Assembly (NCBI GenBank): GCA_949358305.1
Contig: OX442324.1
Location: forward strand, 3,044,001 to 3,108,000
Source of the DNA: Strigamia acuminata
Lineage: Eukaryota > Arthropoda > Chilopoda > Geophilomorpha > Linotaeniidae
Direction: 5' to 3'
DNA length: 64,000 nt
A program made the translations under genes and the position numbers. Position 1 is the stretch's first letter, and each line of letters opens with the position of its first letter. Shown in pieces: positions 47,005 to 56,799 of this stretch. Below the pieces are notes generated by a model. That model did no database searches. It was not told the origin of the DNA and saw nothing but the letters and a program-made list of their open reading frames with translations.

Positions 47005-47678
47005 AAATATGATTTTTTTTGTGTTTATTTTTTTTTAATTTTAAATTTTAGTCTCGGATTTGTAATTAGTCAATAGGTCTATTTTCATTTCTCGTTTTAT
47101 CTGTATTTACTTAAATTATTTTTATTTGAATTTGTAAATTTTTATTTTTTTATATTTTATTTTTTTATATTTTATTTTATTTTTTTTTTATTTTTTTTTA
47201 TTTTATTTTTTTTAATTTTTTTTGTCTGTCTTGTATAAATGTCACTTCTAAGTTTTGAATAAATTAAATTGAAAGAGGAAAAAAAATCACATTCTTTAGT
47301 TGCTGATTTAAGGCCAATAAAACTTCCAACTGTTGTTGGGGATGCAAAAAAATACAATTTAAAAAAAATAAAAATACTCGTTTGCTATTGGTTGGGTCGT
47401 ATTAAAATAACTGAACGTTTCAAACAACAAAATAAACTGAAAATAAAAATTCTCCAAATAATAAAAAAGTATAAAAGAGATATATTTCTCGTACGTACAT
47501 AAAATGTTGCTGTACGTGTAGTGCCAGCTATTGGCAAAATGTAAAACTCCATCACCTTTTTCTCCACAGCGACGCACTCTAGCGACAAACTTATTCACTA
47601 GAAAAAAAAATGGTCGGTCGCAAGTAACTTATGCTTTGTCATTGGCACAAAACGTTTCAATTTTTCTATTTCCCACAG
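47005..47678. other. Intergenic between caudal and POMP
   Basis: AT-rich with AATAAA near 47259 for caudal. The first POMP exon may lie near 47580-47630, but no in-phase coding exon with ATG was proven. Confidence 0.45.
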
Positions 47679-48315
47679 ACTTTCAACGGAAATTCGTTCG
47701 TCGACATCGAGAAGAAGCCAAGCCAAATGGTTGGATCGTACGGCGTGGTCGATAGGATGCTCCATGGGTTGGGAACGGTTCACTCGGATTTGGTGGAAAC
47801 GCATCCATTAGAGAAGAGCCTGAAAAAAGTATTTAAAAAGAAAGAAGATATAGAAAAAGTGGTTTTACAAAGAAAATATTGATTATTGAATTTGATTTAG
47901 GGCAAAATCGACCAAATTCGACTCGATTTGAACATGTTACGTAAGACCCAAGGCATTCACGCGCCGTTGAAACTCGTGATGGAGCGAAAAGCGGCTTTTC
48001 AAGTAAACCGATATTTGCCCGAAAAATATACTCACATTTCGATGCAAAATTGTCAATTTTTACAGGTTCAGCGTCTATCCTGTTTATCTAGTTCTCACAT
48101 TATGATGGACACTTTAACCGGGAGTGACGAAACCATCTGTTTCGACGATATTTTCAGCGGTAATAAATTAATTAATTAATTAGTGCGAGAATGTCGCGAA
48201 AAATTCAATTTTGTTTTCTCATTTCTATTTAAATTTAATCGTTTCAGATCCAGATCTTTCGGAGCAATTGGTGCAGCCACACGTTGACATTCAGAAAAAA
48301 ATGAATATTTTGTAA
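47679..48315 (+). CDS. Pomp: Proteasome maturation protein (POMP/Ump1), possible 5' exon missing
   Basis: Exons 47679-47828, 47901-48002, 48066-48159 and 48248-48315 join in phase to 138 codons. Family signatures: VETHPLEKSLKK (SHPLE-like), LNMLRKTQGIHAPLKLVMER, VQRLSCLSSSHIMMDTL and SDETICFDDIFSDPDLSEQL. POMP/Ump1 is the chaperone that escorts half-20S proteasomes and is then degraded. A 63-bp intron (48003-48065) is unspliced-open, so naive ORF calling inserts 21 false residues. The start is either in an unseen upstream exon (acceptor TTTCCCACAG at 47678) or at the internal MVGSYGVV (47728 region). Confidence 0.88.
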
Positions 48316-48415
48316 TTTTTGCTTTATTAATTCAACAATTGGAACACTTTAGTGGAAATTAAAATTAAAAACTTCACACAAAAACGATTATTTATGTCGA
48401 ATTGATTGATTTGAT

Positions 48416-48900
48416 TCATTCTTCTTCGGGCAGTTCTTCCCAGCCACCGATAAATCCGTCGTCTTTCCATTCGGGTCCCATGTAACCGAAGATTGGGATG
48501 ATTTTCTTAATCTATCGGAATACAAAAAAGCGATTTTTAGTTTTGTTTTTTTTCGATGGAAAAATCGCGTTTCGGTCGAGGTTTACATACCGCCATTGCA
48601 GAAACACAGAAAACTGAAAACGTTGCGAGTAAACTGACGTTTAGCATTCTTTGTTTTGCATTATTTGCCTCGGTCCATGAGCCGTGGGGAATTGGAAGAT
48701 CGTTCATGGTAGAAGGCTTAAAGTGAGTTGGTGGAACGTAACTCGCCATTGGACGAAATACTAGGAAAGAAAAGGGATTTTTATTTTAAAAAAATTAAAA
48801 ATAAATTATTTCATGTTTTCAATCCATTTATTTTTTAAAAGTAATATTTACTAAATCTCTGCCTCAGTTTTTTAGCGATGAGAAAAATCTTCATTGCCAT
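48416..48900 (-). CDS. Small mitochondrial membrane protein of the deltamethrin-resistance/prag01 (COX7B-like) family, 104 aa
   Basis: Exons 48900-48852, 48760-48591 and 48511-48416 total 315 nt. The basic N-terminus (MKIFLIAKKLRQRFIFRP) fits a mitochondrial presequence. Family core: STMNDLPIPHGSWTEANNAK, then a single transmembrane helix (VSLLATFSVFCVSAMA) and an acidic tail (GFIGGWEELPEEE). The prag01-type domain is found in small arthropod inner-membrane proteins related to cytochrome oxidase subunit VIIb. The gene converges on POMP (101 bp between stop codons) and is head-to-head with VPS36. Confidence 0.75.
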
Positions 48901-49086
48901 TCCAAAGTTTCAGGAAAAAACAATCCACTATCGCTGGTAAAAGACGAACGAGACAATTGATTGTTTGAAAATATAACGCGTTTTAAATTCCGACACCAGG
49001 CGCCGCTAAACCAAAATGGCTGCTCCGGGTATGTCGTCGTGAAGAATCGATGAGAAAATCAACTTTGCTGCTGTTTTCTTCGCAGT
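48901..49086. promoter_or_regulatory. Short bidirectional promoter region
   Basis: Only 186 bp separate the start codons of the prag01-type gene (minus) and VPS36 (plus), so both must be driven from here. No TATA box is visible, as expected for housekeeping genes. A second ATG (49018) sits upstream of VPS36 out of the chosen frame. Confidence 0.6.
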
Positions 49087-50533
49087 ATGGACAGATTTCA
49101 GTGGGCCAACACTGAAGCTGGTGAGGCTGAAGAGTTTATACGGCGACAAAGCGGTGTTCGAATTTACGATGGCGAAAATAAGACGCAATTTGACAGTGGG
49201 GAGTTGACGTTAACGAGCCATTACTTAAAATGGACGAGTTTAACGGATAACGTAAAACACATTTATCTTCACCAATAAATACAGAAAAAAAAATCATTAA
49301 TTCTTTTTATTCATTTTTATTTACACAGAGATCGGTCGCTTTACATCTATCACTAACTGTATTCGTCGAGGAAGAACGCGCCGGATTGGGGCGTAGGTAA
49401 ACTCTGTACAAGATTATTTGTTTAAATTATTCAAATTCTAAAATTATTTTCTCCGTTTTTATTTAAAAAATGCAGTCCAAAGATAGTGGTGCATCTGGCG
49501 TACCCACCCGCCACCAAACCACCGGGTCCAGTTCAACACAGTCCATTTTCATTCGTCAAACTGTCGTTCCGAGAGGGCGGTGCGACGGAATTTTATCGTT
49601 GTTTCACCGAAGAATTGAGTCGACGACGATGGATTCACGTTCCAAATTTATCCCAACCCGCTAAAGTATTAAATTAAATTAATTTAAAATTAATTTAAAT
49701 TTAATTTAACAAAAACAATCTTTTTGAAACGATTTTTACTCGCTTTTTAGAGACAAGTTCGTGCAGGAATCGTCGGGATCGAACGGAAACTGCAAGAAAA
49801 GCAGAAAGAAACGGATCACAACATCTCGAAAGCGTTCGAGGACCTCAGTAAATTAATCGACATGGCTCAGAAAATGGTTTTTCTCGCCAAAACCATTTCG
49901 ACGAAAATCAAAGAAAAACAAGGAGACATCACCGAAGACGAAACGATTCGGTTTAAATCGTATTTACTCAGTCTGGGGATCGACGATCCCGTCACGAGAG
50001 ACGGTCACGGCTCGGACGACATTTATCACCGAGAACTGGCCAAGGAATTGTCGCTCGTTTTGGAGCAGCCAATCAAAGTAAAGGAGAAAAAAAGCGATTT
50101 TTGATAGTTTTTTTAATTTAATTTTTGTTCGAAATTTGTTTAGGATGCGGGAGGCATGCTGGCTTTAACGGACGTTTATTGTCGCGTTAATCGTGCACGT
50201 GGATTGGAGTTGATTTCGCCGGATGATTTGTTGCATGCGTGTCACATGTTGGATCGGCTCGCGCTGCCAATCAGATTGCGCGAGTTCGATAGCGGGGTGA
50301 TGGTTTTGCAGCTGCACTCGCACAACGAAGCGAAATTGGTGAAAGAAGTGAGGCAGTTGTTGGAGGAGAAGGAGTCGCTGTCGGCCGAGGAACTGGCGCA
50401 AGCTATTGGGGTTTCTGTTGTGTTGGCGAAAGAACGCTTGTTGGCGACGGAGAAGTATGGCGGCGCTTGCCGAGATGATTCCGTCGAAGGGCTAAGATTT
50501 TATCCGAATTTATTTCTCACGCAGGAGGAATGA
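49087..50533 (+). CDS. Vps36: ESCRT-II subunit VPS36 (379 aa)
   Basis: Exons 49087-49251, 49329-49396, 49476-49665, 49751-50077 and 50144-50533 total 1140 nt. The N-terminal GLUE domain starts [20 protein letters not shown] and continues [20 protein letters not shown] and [20 protein letters not shown]. The linker and first winged helix follow ([47 protein letters not shown]). The second winged helix carries [20 protein letters not shown] and [20 protein letters not shown], ending [19 protein letters not shown]. The GLUE domain binds phosphoinositides and ubiquitin, and ESCRT-II sorts cargo into multivesicular bodies. Length is normal and there are no breaks. AATAAA at 50561. Confidence 0.95.
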
Positions 50534-50817
50534 TTTGACTTTTTGTATACATATGAGTGAAATAAAAATGTAAATCTCGAAATGCGTTGTCAGATGTGTG
50601 ATTTATCCGAGGGGATATGCAAGATTTTGAAGATTTGCTAAAGGTTTTAGGGATTTGCTATGGATTTGAAGATTTCAGAATATTCGGTGGATTTCTCAAG
50701 ATTTCTTTAAAGATATTGCTGGATTTTGTTGCAATTTCTGAAACAATTTGTATGATTTTATGGATTTGTGGGATTTAATGTTATGAAATCGCCTGAAATC
50801 CTCTAATCTGTGCACTA

Positions 50818-51004
50818 AACTCTATTCCAAAAAGTAATTGAAATACTCCCATTGGTTGGTTGGTGCTCTAGTTCAGTTGTGTATTGAATATGATGCTGTT
50901 TACAGATTCCAGTAGACTTGTGCGAAGATTTTCAATGCATTTATACTGGGTTATGAATCTCCCAACCAATGGGAGTATTTCAATTACTTTTTGGAATAGA
51001 GTTT
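50818..51004. mobile_element. TA-flanked MITE, family M, copy 5 (187 bp)
   Basis: Ends AACTCTATTCCAAAAAGTAA and TTACTTTTTGGAATAGAGTT are perfect inverted repeats flanked by TA. The shared core CTCCCATTGGTTGG links it to the receptor-intron copies, but the outermost 25-30 bp are unrelated to theirs. Confidence 0.78.
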
Positions 51005-51229
51005 AGTTGCAGCTTACAATACTGATACTGTCATCATTTCTCAGAACCATGCTGAAGCAACGTTTCAGTATTACGTCATTTCAGCGTTGTGATACACCGA
51101 TGTTGCGAATGAATCCCATGAAATCTCAAGCCAAAACAAACAATTCCAGCGGAAATAAGACAAAACTACATCAGAAAATGAGGTTTATTTTTTATGCACT
51201 TTACATTTTTTTAAATATACAGAGATAAT

Positions 51230-52060
51230 GAACTGCAAATTAATACGTTTTTCACGCTTTTCACCCATTTCCTGCAACGGAAGAGCGTAGAAAAATGTTG
51301 TCGAACAATCTGTTTCACACACAACCACCTCTAACTCGATTCTTAACAGATCCTCAATCCCAGACGGCAGCAACAATTGTTGGGACCGTCTGGGATTGAG
51401 GATCTGTTGAGAATCGCTTCTCCGATGAGAAACACCGGTCCTCGTGCACCAGAACTCATCAATTGATAAGAGCGTATCAATTGATAAGCGCTTATCAATT
51501 GATCACTTCTGGCGCCCGAGGACCGACACACGCGGATTAACTCCTCCCTACGATTAGGGCCCTACGATTAGTCGGACCCAACAAAAACACAAATTGTCCA
51601 AACAATGTCGATCAGGGCAGCAGATTTTCCGCCTCCATGTTCATTCCCGAGTTGGAATGCGCAACTCCTTAGATTTCGCCCAGTGCGCAGCATTTTGGAG
51701 GCAAAAATCTTCGTATTGATTTTGATTTCGGAAACCTTAGGACACATCAGCACAAAAGTTCGTTAGAAGTTGTCTCTGCTCGTGTTCGAATGTTCGCATT
51801 AAGCTCGTGAAGATGATTGCTCCCACCAAAAATCCCTCAACGTAAAGCCGAACATTGAGCTAAATCAGACGTGTAAAATTGATAATTAGAAAAATAAATT
51901 CACTCATCCGGGTATCACTCACGTTGTCTTTAAAGGTGTAGTTTCATGACTTGATCGCCGTTCATTTCCTCATACTGCCATTGGGAAATATAGCCTAAAA
52001 CGGCTTTTATCGACCTTTTCTTTAGTTTATCCATTTTTAATTCTGCTCAGAAGTTTTTAG
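51230..52060 (-). pseudogene. Dead LRR-family copy
   Basis: Scattered pieces in order on the minus strand: an exon-1 remnant near 51935-52035 (reads MDKLKKRSIKAVLGYISQWQ), an exon-3 remnant near 51740-51560 (MCPKVSEIKINTKIFASKML) and a C-terminal piece near 51415-51190 (PSGIEDLLRI). Exon 2 and most repeats are lost and frames are broken. The local sequence holds an inverted duplication (51346-51410) and three copies of the palindrome TTATCAATTGATAAG. Confidence 0.75.
51346..51410. repeat. Hairpin made of an LRR-gene fragment
   Basis: AACAGATCCTCAATCCCAGA and TCTGGGATTGAGGATCTGTT are perfect inverted repeats (arms about 23 bp, loop about 18 bp). The arm matches the conserved LLGPSGIEDLLRI-coding part of the neighbouring LRR genes. 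Confidence 0.88.
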
Positions 52061-52369
52061 ACATTTTGATCCGACATTTTCGAACGAATGGTTCGATTTG
52101 ATCTCATTTTATGTTTTCTTCAAACTTGATGGCTACAAAACATTATCATGATATTATATTATATTAATTAATATTAATTATTTGGTTTTATCAAATTCAA
52201 CACTTTTGATAACGTTCCGCCCAAGTGCCACGATGGAATGCTACATTTTCTACAATAGTTACTGCAGCAACAGCAACGGTTAAACAATACCTCGAGATGT
52301 TAAAAATACGAAATAATTTTTCCCACAATCGACCTTAAACCAAAACAAAACAACAAAACAAAATTTTCA

Positions 52370-52372
52370 TAA

Positions 52373-52410
<38 letters not shown>
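52370..52410 (+). repeat. Poly-A run
   Basis: About 36 consecutive A after AACAAAATTTTCATAAC, just upstream of the MSH2 fragment. Confidence 0.9.
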
Positions 52411-52431
52411 AAGTAAAAATAAATCCCAAAT

Positions 52432-52915
52432 TTCAGAAAAAATCGACACAATTAAATCTTCAAAAACCATATTATCGATTCATCATTTTATGCGCTTGGA
52501 CGTGTGTGCGGTCAAAGTTTTGAATTTGTTTCCAGTGCCCGGCGAAACTGCAAAAAGCCAGAGCGTTTTGGGTTTGTTAAATGATTGCCGCACCGCGCAG
52601 AGTCAACGTTGTTGAGTCAGTGGATGAAGCAGCCGTTAACCGATCTGAATTTGATCGAAGAACGACTCGACGTCGTCGAAATGTTTACGTTGGATCACAA
52701 CGTGACGAGTGAAATGCACTCGGGTCATTTAAGACGTTTTCTGGACTTTCAAAGACTCGCTAAGAAGTTTGAGAGGAAGAAAGCGACTTTGCAAGATTGT
52801 TTTCGCGTTTATCAGGCGATTGCACGGCTTTCCTGACTTGAAATTGATGCTCGAGCAGTTCACAGTTCACGGGCGAAAAGGAACATGTTTTGCACTCCAT
52901 TAAACGTGAATTTTA
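52432..52915 (+). pseudogene. Msh2: MSH2 exon fragment with frameshifts
   Basis: The frame reads MRLDVCAVKVLNLFPVPGET and SVLGLLNDCRTAQSQR, then shifts by one base into LLSQWMKQPLTDLNLIEERL, DVVEMF and LRRFLDFQRLAKKFERKKAT, LQDCFRVYQAIARL, and shifts again into PDLKLMLEQF. This is the connector/lever part of the mismatch-repair ATPase MSH2. Missing start, missing ATPase and two frameshifts mark it as a dead partial copy. A GTTTCAG-like acceptor precedes it, so it may derive from genomic rather than cDNA sequence. Confidence 0.85.
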
Positions 52916-52999
52916 TATTTATATTTGTTTTATGATTCCTGTATCGTCTGTGGCGAAAGAAATGCAGCAAAATAAATTCAGGTAACAATTTATAAACAT

Positions 53000-53500
53000 C
53001 AAAACTTGATTAATATACAAGGTGTCCCAAATGAACGAAGCCGGTCAAATAACAAAAAGACCATTTGAGTGAGATGAATGAAACAAATGTAGTACTAGTA
53101 AACTAAGTGAGGGCATTTCAAAAATGTGAAAAGATTTGACCTCTGACCTTTTCTTCAAGGTCATTCCAACTCTAAATTTTAAACTAAGACTGATAGAGCA
53201 AAATTCTCAATTGAAAAAAGAAAGAGCACCTTCTGTTTAGTAGAAAACTGCTCATCAAACTTACTCTAACACAATAACAGATAAAATTACGAAAAAAATA
53301 AATCATGAAAAAGTCTTGATCTTGGTTTTCATTTTTGTATTTTTTGACTTTTTTGTATTTAATTACTATGCAGTCATGAATTGTTATTAATTTAACTGGT
53401 ATTTTAAATGATATTTAACAAATAAAATTTTTAATTTTTTGAAGAATAAAAGTGAGAGAAACAACAAATTCGATCAGATGAATTTATTCGGTCATTAGGG
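53000..53500. other. Intergenic with possible mobile-element remnant
   Basis: TACAAGGTGTCCCAAATGAA at about 53018 looks like a mariner-type end (compare 4674 and 29061), but no partner end was found. No gene. Confidence 0.4.
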
Positions 53501-53608
53501 GCTGACAATCATATAAACGTTGACATTTTCTTAATTTATTCACCGAACCACGTACAAGATTGATTTGTTTTTCTCTTTTTAAATTCCCTGCGAGATGATG
53601 CGGAGACG

Positions 53609-55950
53609 TTATGAATGATAGAGATTGAGCTGTAAAACAACGCCGTAAATTTGAGCCACCTCCTGCATCGGATGGGCGTCGAAATGTCGTTTGGTGACTT
53701 CAGTAACGTACAAATTTGCCCGCAACTCGACTAAAGAAGTGATTTTTAACAGGTCCTCGATTCCCGATGGTCCAAGCAACTCGCAATCTTCAATTATCAA
53801 ATATTTCAGCTTCGTATTTGCCATCAACTTGGCCAACTCGGCGGCAATTTTGTTACTAAAACCGTCGCAGTGGAACAATCGAAGTTTTTCGAGATTCGGA
53901 CACATTTCCAAAATGGTGAACAAGTATCCGGAGGAAATCCAAGCGTCCTTGGGGTCGCACAGGGAGAATTCGACTAAATTATGAAAATACAAACTGCTCA
54001 GGCAAAGTCGGTCAAACGGTTGGTTTTTATCCTCGATCGTCACGTCCGAAATCGAATACACGCGCACGGTCAGCGAACTCAACTCCTTGAACTTTGTCAG
54101 CGTGTGCAACATTTTTGGCGTGAAAATGTTCGAAATTATTTGAATGTTTGACACTTTTGGACACGTGGCGACGCCGATCTCCATCTCGTTGTCGGGGATG
54201 TCGACGTAAAAGGCGAAGTTCAATTTCCGGATGTTGTACTGCTGGCGCAAGTCGACTGGCGACGCCGCGCTGAACCATCTGGTGTCGAACCAATCCATGT
54301 CTTCAATCAATCTCATGGACTTCAAAATCAAGCCGTAGGAGTCGAGCGAGACGTGAGAATTGCCCAGTTTGAGCACTCTCAAGTTGTTCCTGGCTTTCGA
54401 GTCTTCGCTGCACAAGTGTCGGACACCTACGTCCGTAATGCCGTCCCCGAGATCGAGTTCGACGAGTGGCAAGTTGGCCACGTACATCATGGCGTCGTCT
54501 TGAACGTAGCAGCCGGAAATATCCAGTTTCTGCACGTTCGAACTGAAGTGGCACATTTGTTTGCACACGCGGGCTGAGAGTATGCTTTCTCCGGGAAGTT
54601 TCAGCTCTGTGATGTTCTGTGAATTTTGAAAACATTACAAATTAATCTTTTTTAGCAATGGCATCACTGTGCAAATTTGAACACTGCATGACGTGGAAGT
54701 TTTCACATTTCAAATAATTTACAATAATTTCGAGAATTTTTAACTAAATTTACCAAAAATTCGAATTTTTTTTATCAAATTTACTAAGAATTCGAAATTT
54801 TTTATCAAAATATACTAAAAATTCAAAATTTATCGAAATTTACCACAAATTCAAAATTTATCCAAATTTACCAAAAATTCAAAATTTATCCAAATTTACC
54901 AAAAATTTCAAAATTTTTATCCAAAATTTACCAAAAATTCCAACATTTTTATCCAAAATTTACCAAAAATTCCAACATTTTTACCAAAATTTACCAAAAA
55001 TTCAAAATTTTTCTCAAAATTTACCAAAAATTTCAAAATTTTTATCCAAAATTTACCAAAAATTCCAACATTTTTATCCAAAATTTACCAAAAATTCCAA
55101 CATTTTTACCAAAATTTACCAAAAATTCAAAATTTATCAAAATTTACCAAAAATTTCAAAATTTTTATCCAAAATTTATCAAAAATTCCAAAATTTTTAT
55201 CCAAAAAACCAAAAATTCAAACATTTTTACCAAAATTTACCAAAAATTCAAGAATACAAAAATTGATCACAATTAAAATTGCACAAATAATGACCAAAAG
55301 AGTGTGAGATAAATGAACGTAAACTCTTGGTTCAAATTAATGTACGATAAATCTCAAGTGAACGTACAGTGAACGAGCTGCAACCCTGCCAAACACCCAA
55401 TCTCATTTTTTCCCCATCAAATTTACTGAATACACTCCTAAAAATTCACAAACTCCCCATTATTAATGCCTATGTAAATCTCCAAAAACTGATCCGGGAC
55501 ATGAGAAATAAAATACATCCAAAGTTCAATTGCTGTGTGGACAATTAGTTCTGTTCATACTCACTCTTAACTTGTTGCCGCTAAGTTTCAGTAAAAACTC
55601 TAAATCAAAATCTTCACTCGTAAAGTTCATTATGAGTTTGTTCTGGTCTTTGTGTAAAAATAGTGCAACGTGCCACGCTTCTGGCTCCATGCGAATACCA
55701 TTATAGCGCCAAAAATTCATCAAATTGAAGCGATTCAGTATTTCTTCACGAACGTGGTAAGCTAAATCAGACAGAGTGCATTGGTAACCCTAAAACAAAC
55801 TCGCACATCCGGGTATTACTTACGTAGTATTTCGAAGTATTTTATTAGCTCGACGGCGGTGTTCGTTTCTTCGTCGTCCATGTTTTCAACCTGCCATTGG
55901 AATATGCAGCCCCTTATGACCTTTAAGGCCAAATGTTTTAATTTCTTCAT
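53609..55950 (-). CDS. LRR-family protein, member 2 (443 aa, three exons)
   Basis: Exons 55950-55824, 55761-55565 and 54616-53609 join in phase. Start MKKLKHLALKVIRGCIFQWQ; an in-frame upstream ATG gives ten extra residues (MFITSSADLK). Exon 2 gives LPYHVREEILNRFNLMNFWR and LFLHKDQNKLIMNFTSEDFD. Exon 3 begins NITELKLP and contains repeats VQKLDISGCYVQ, LVELDLGDGITDVGVRHLC, LRVLKLGNSHVSLDSYG, LEKLRLFHCDGFSNKIAAEL, KYLIIEDCELLGPSGIEDLL, LVELRANLYVTEVTKRHFDA. Same architecture and intron phases as the 10.2 and 56.8 kb genes. Intron 2 (54617-55564) is inflated by an AT-rich array. Confidence 0.86.
54740..55260 (-). repeat. Degenerate AT-rich tandem array in LRR member 2 intron
   Basis: Units built on AAATTTACCAAAAATTC with inserts CAACATTTTTATCC, about 20-33 bp, repeated some 18 times. 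Confidence 0.85.
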
Positions 55951-56799
55951 TTTCAAATCTGCTGAAGAAGTTATAAACATTTTGTAGCGAAATTTTCGTT
56001 TGGGTTCTATTTTTTTTTTTACCTGAAACTTGATCGTCACGAAAAATGCGTTTGATATTATACAATTTTATTAAATTTCTGCGGTAATTGATTCATCGAT
56101 TGAAAATTGAATATTATCAAAACCGACACTTTTGATAACATTCAACAGACTCCTAAATTTTACATGTTGTGTCTTACCTAACCTAACCTATGCCCAATTT
56201 CCATAACGTCATTCGAAATGTTGACAGTGAATGTCAAGGATGTCACGCTGCTCGAGCCGGCGCAATGTTGCATGCGCGCTTTGTTGAAAATGGAATGCTT
56301 GACAATTGTTGTATCGAAATGTCACGAACTACTTAAATCCCACTCTGAAATAACCTTCAACATCCATCCGAAACCATTACTTAGTAATTTGCTCTCAAAA
56401 ACGATGAAATTATCATCATTTCTCAAAACCATGCTGTAGCAACGATAAATCATGACGTCATTTCAGCATTGTGCGCGCATGGGTTTTTATACCGGAGTGA
56501 AGGAGTGCAAAATTGTAGAACTTTTAGAATAATTCACTGGAGCGACGACCAAACTTATAGTGAATTTCAGAATCTGACCATTGTTTTCTAAGTGAATAAA
56601 TACCAATCGTTCTTTTAATTGCAAAACTTTATCTAAATCATAATTGTACTGAAATCAAACTACTATACAATATCACAAAGTCAAAATTTTCTTTATTTAT
56701 ATGAACAGTAAATGCACAACAAAAATGTTGATTTGCTTTTCCGTGAAATCGTTAACGAGCAACGGCTTAATACCAGGTGAAAAAACATTGTAAAGTTGT
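55951..56799. other. Intergenic between LRR members 2 and 3
   Basis: No gene supported. A plus ORF at 56218-56439 has no domain or splice context. CCTAACCTAACCTA at about 56177 is a short telomere-like word, not an array. Confidence 0.4.
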
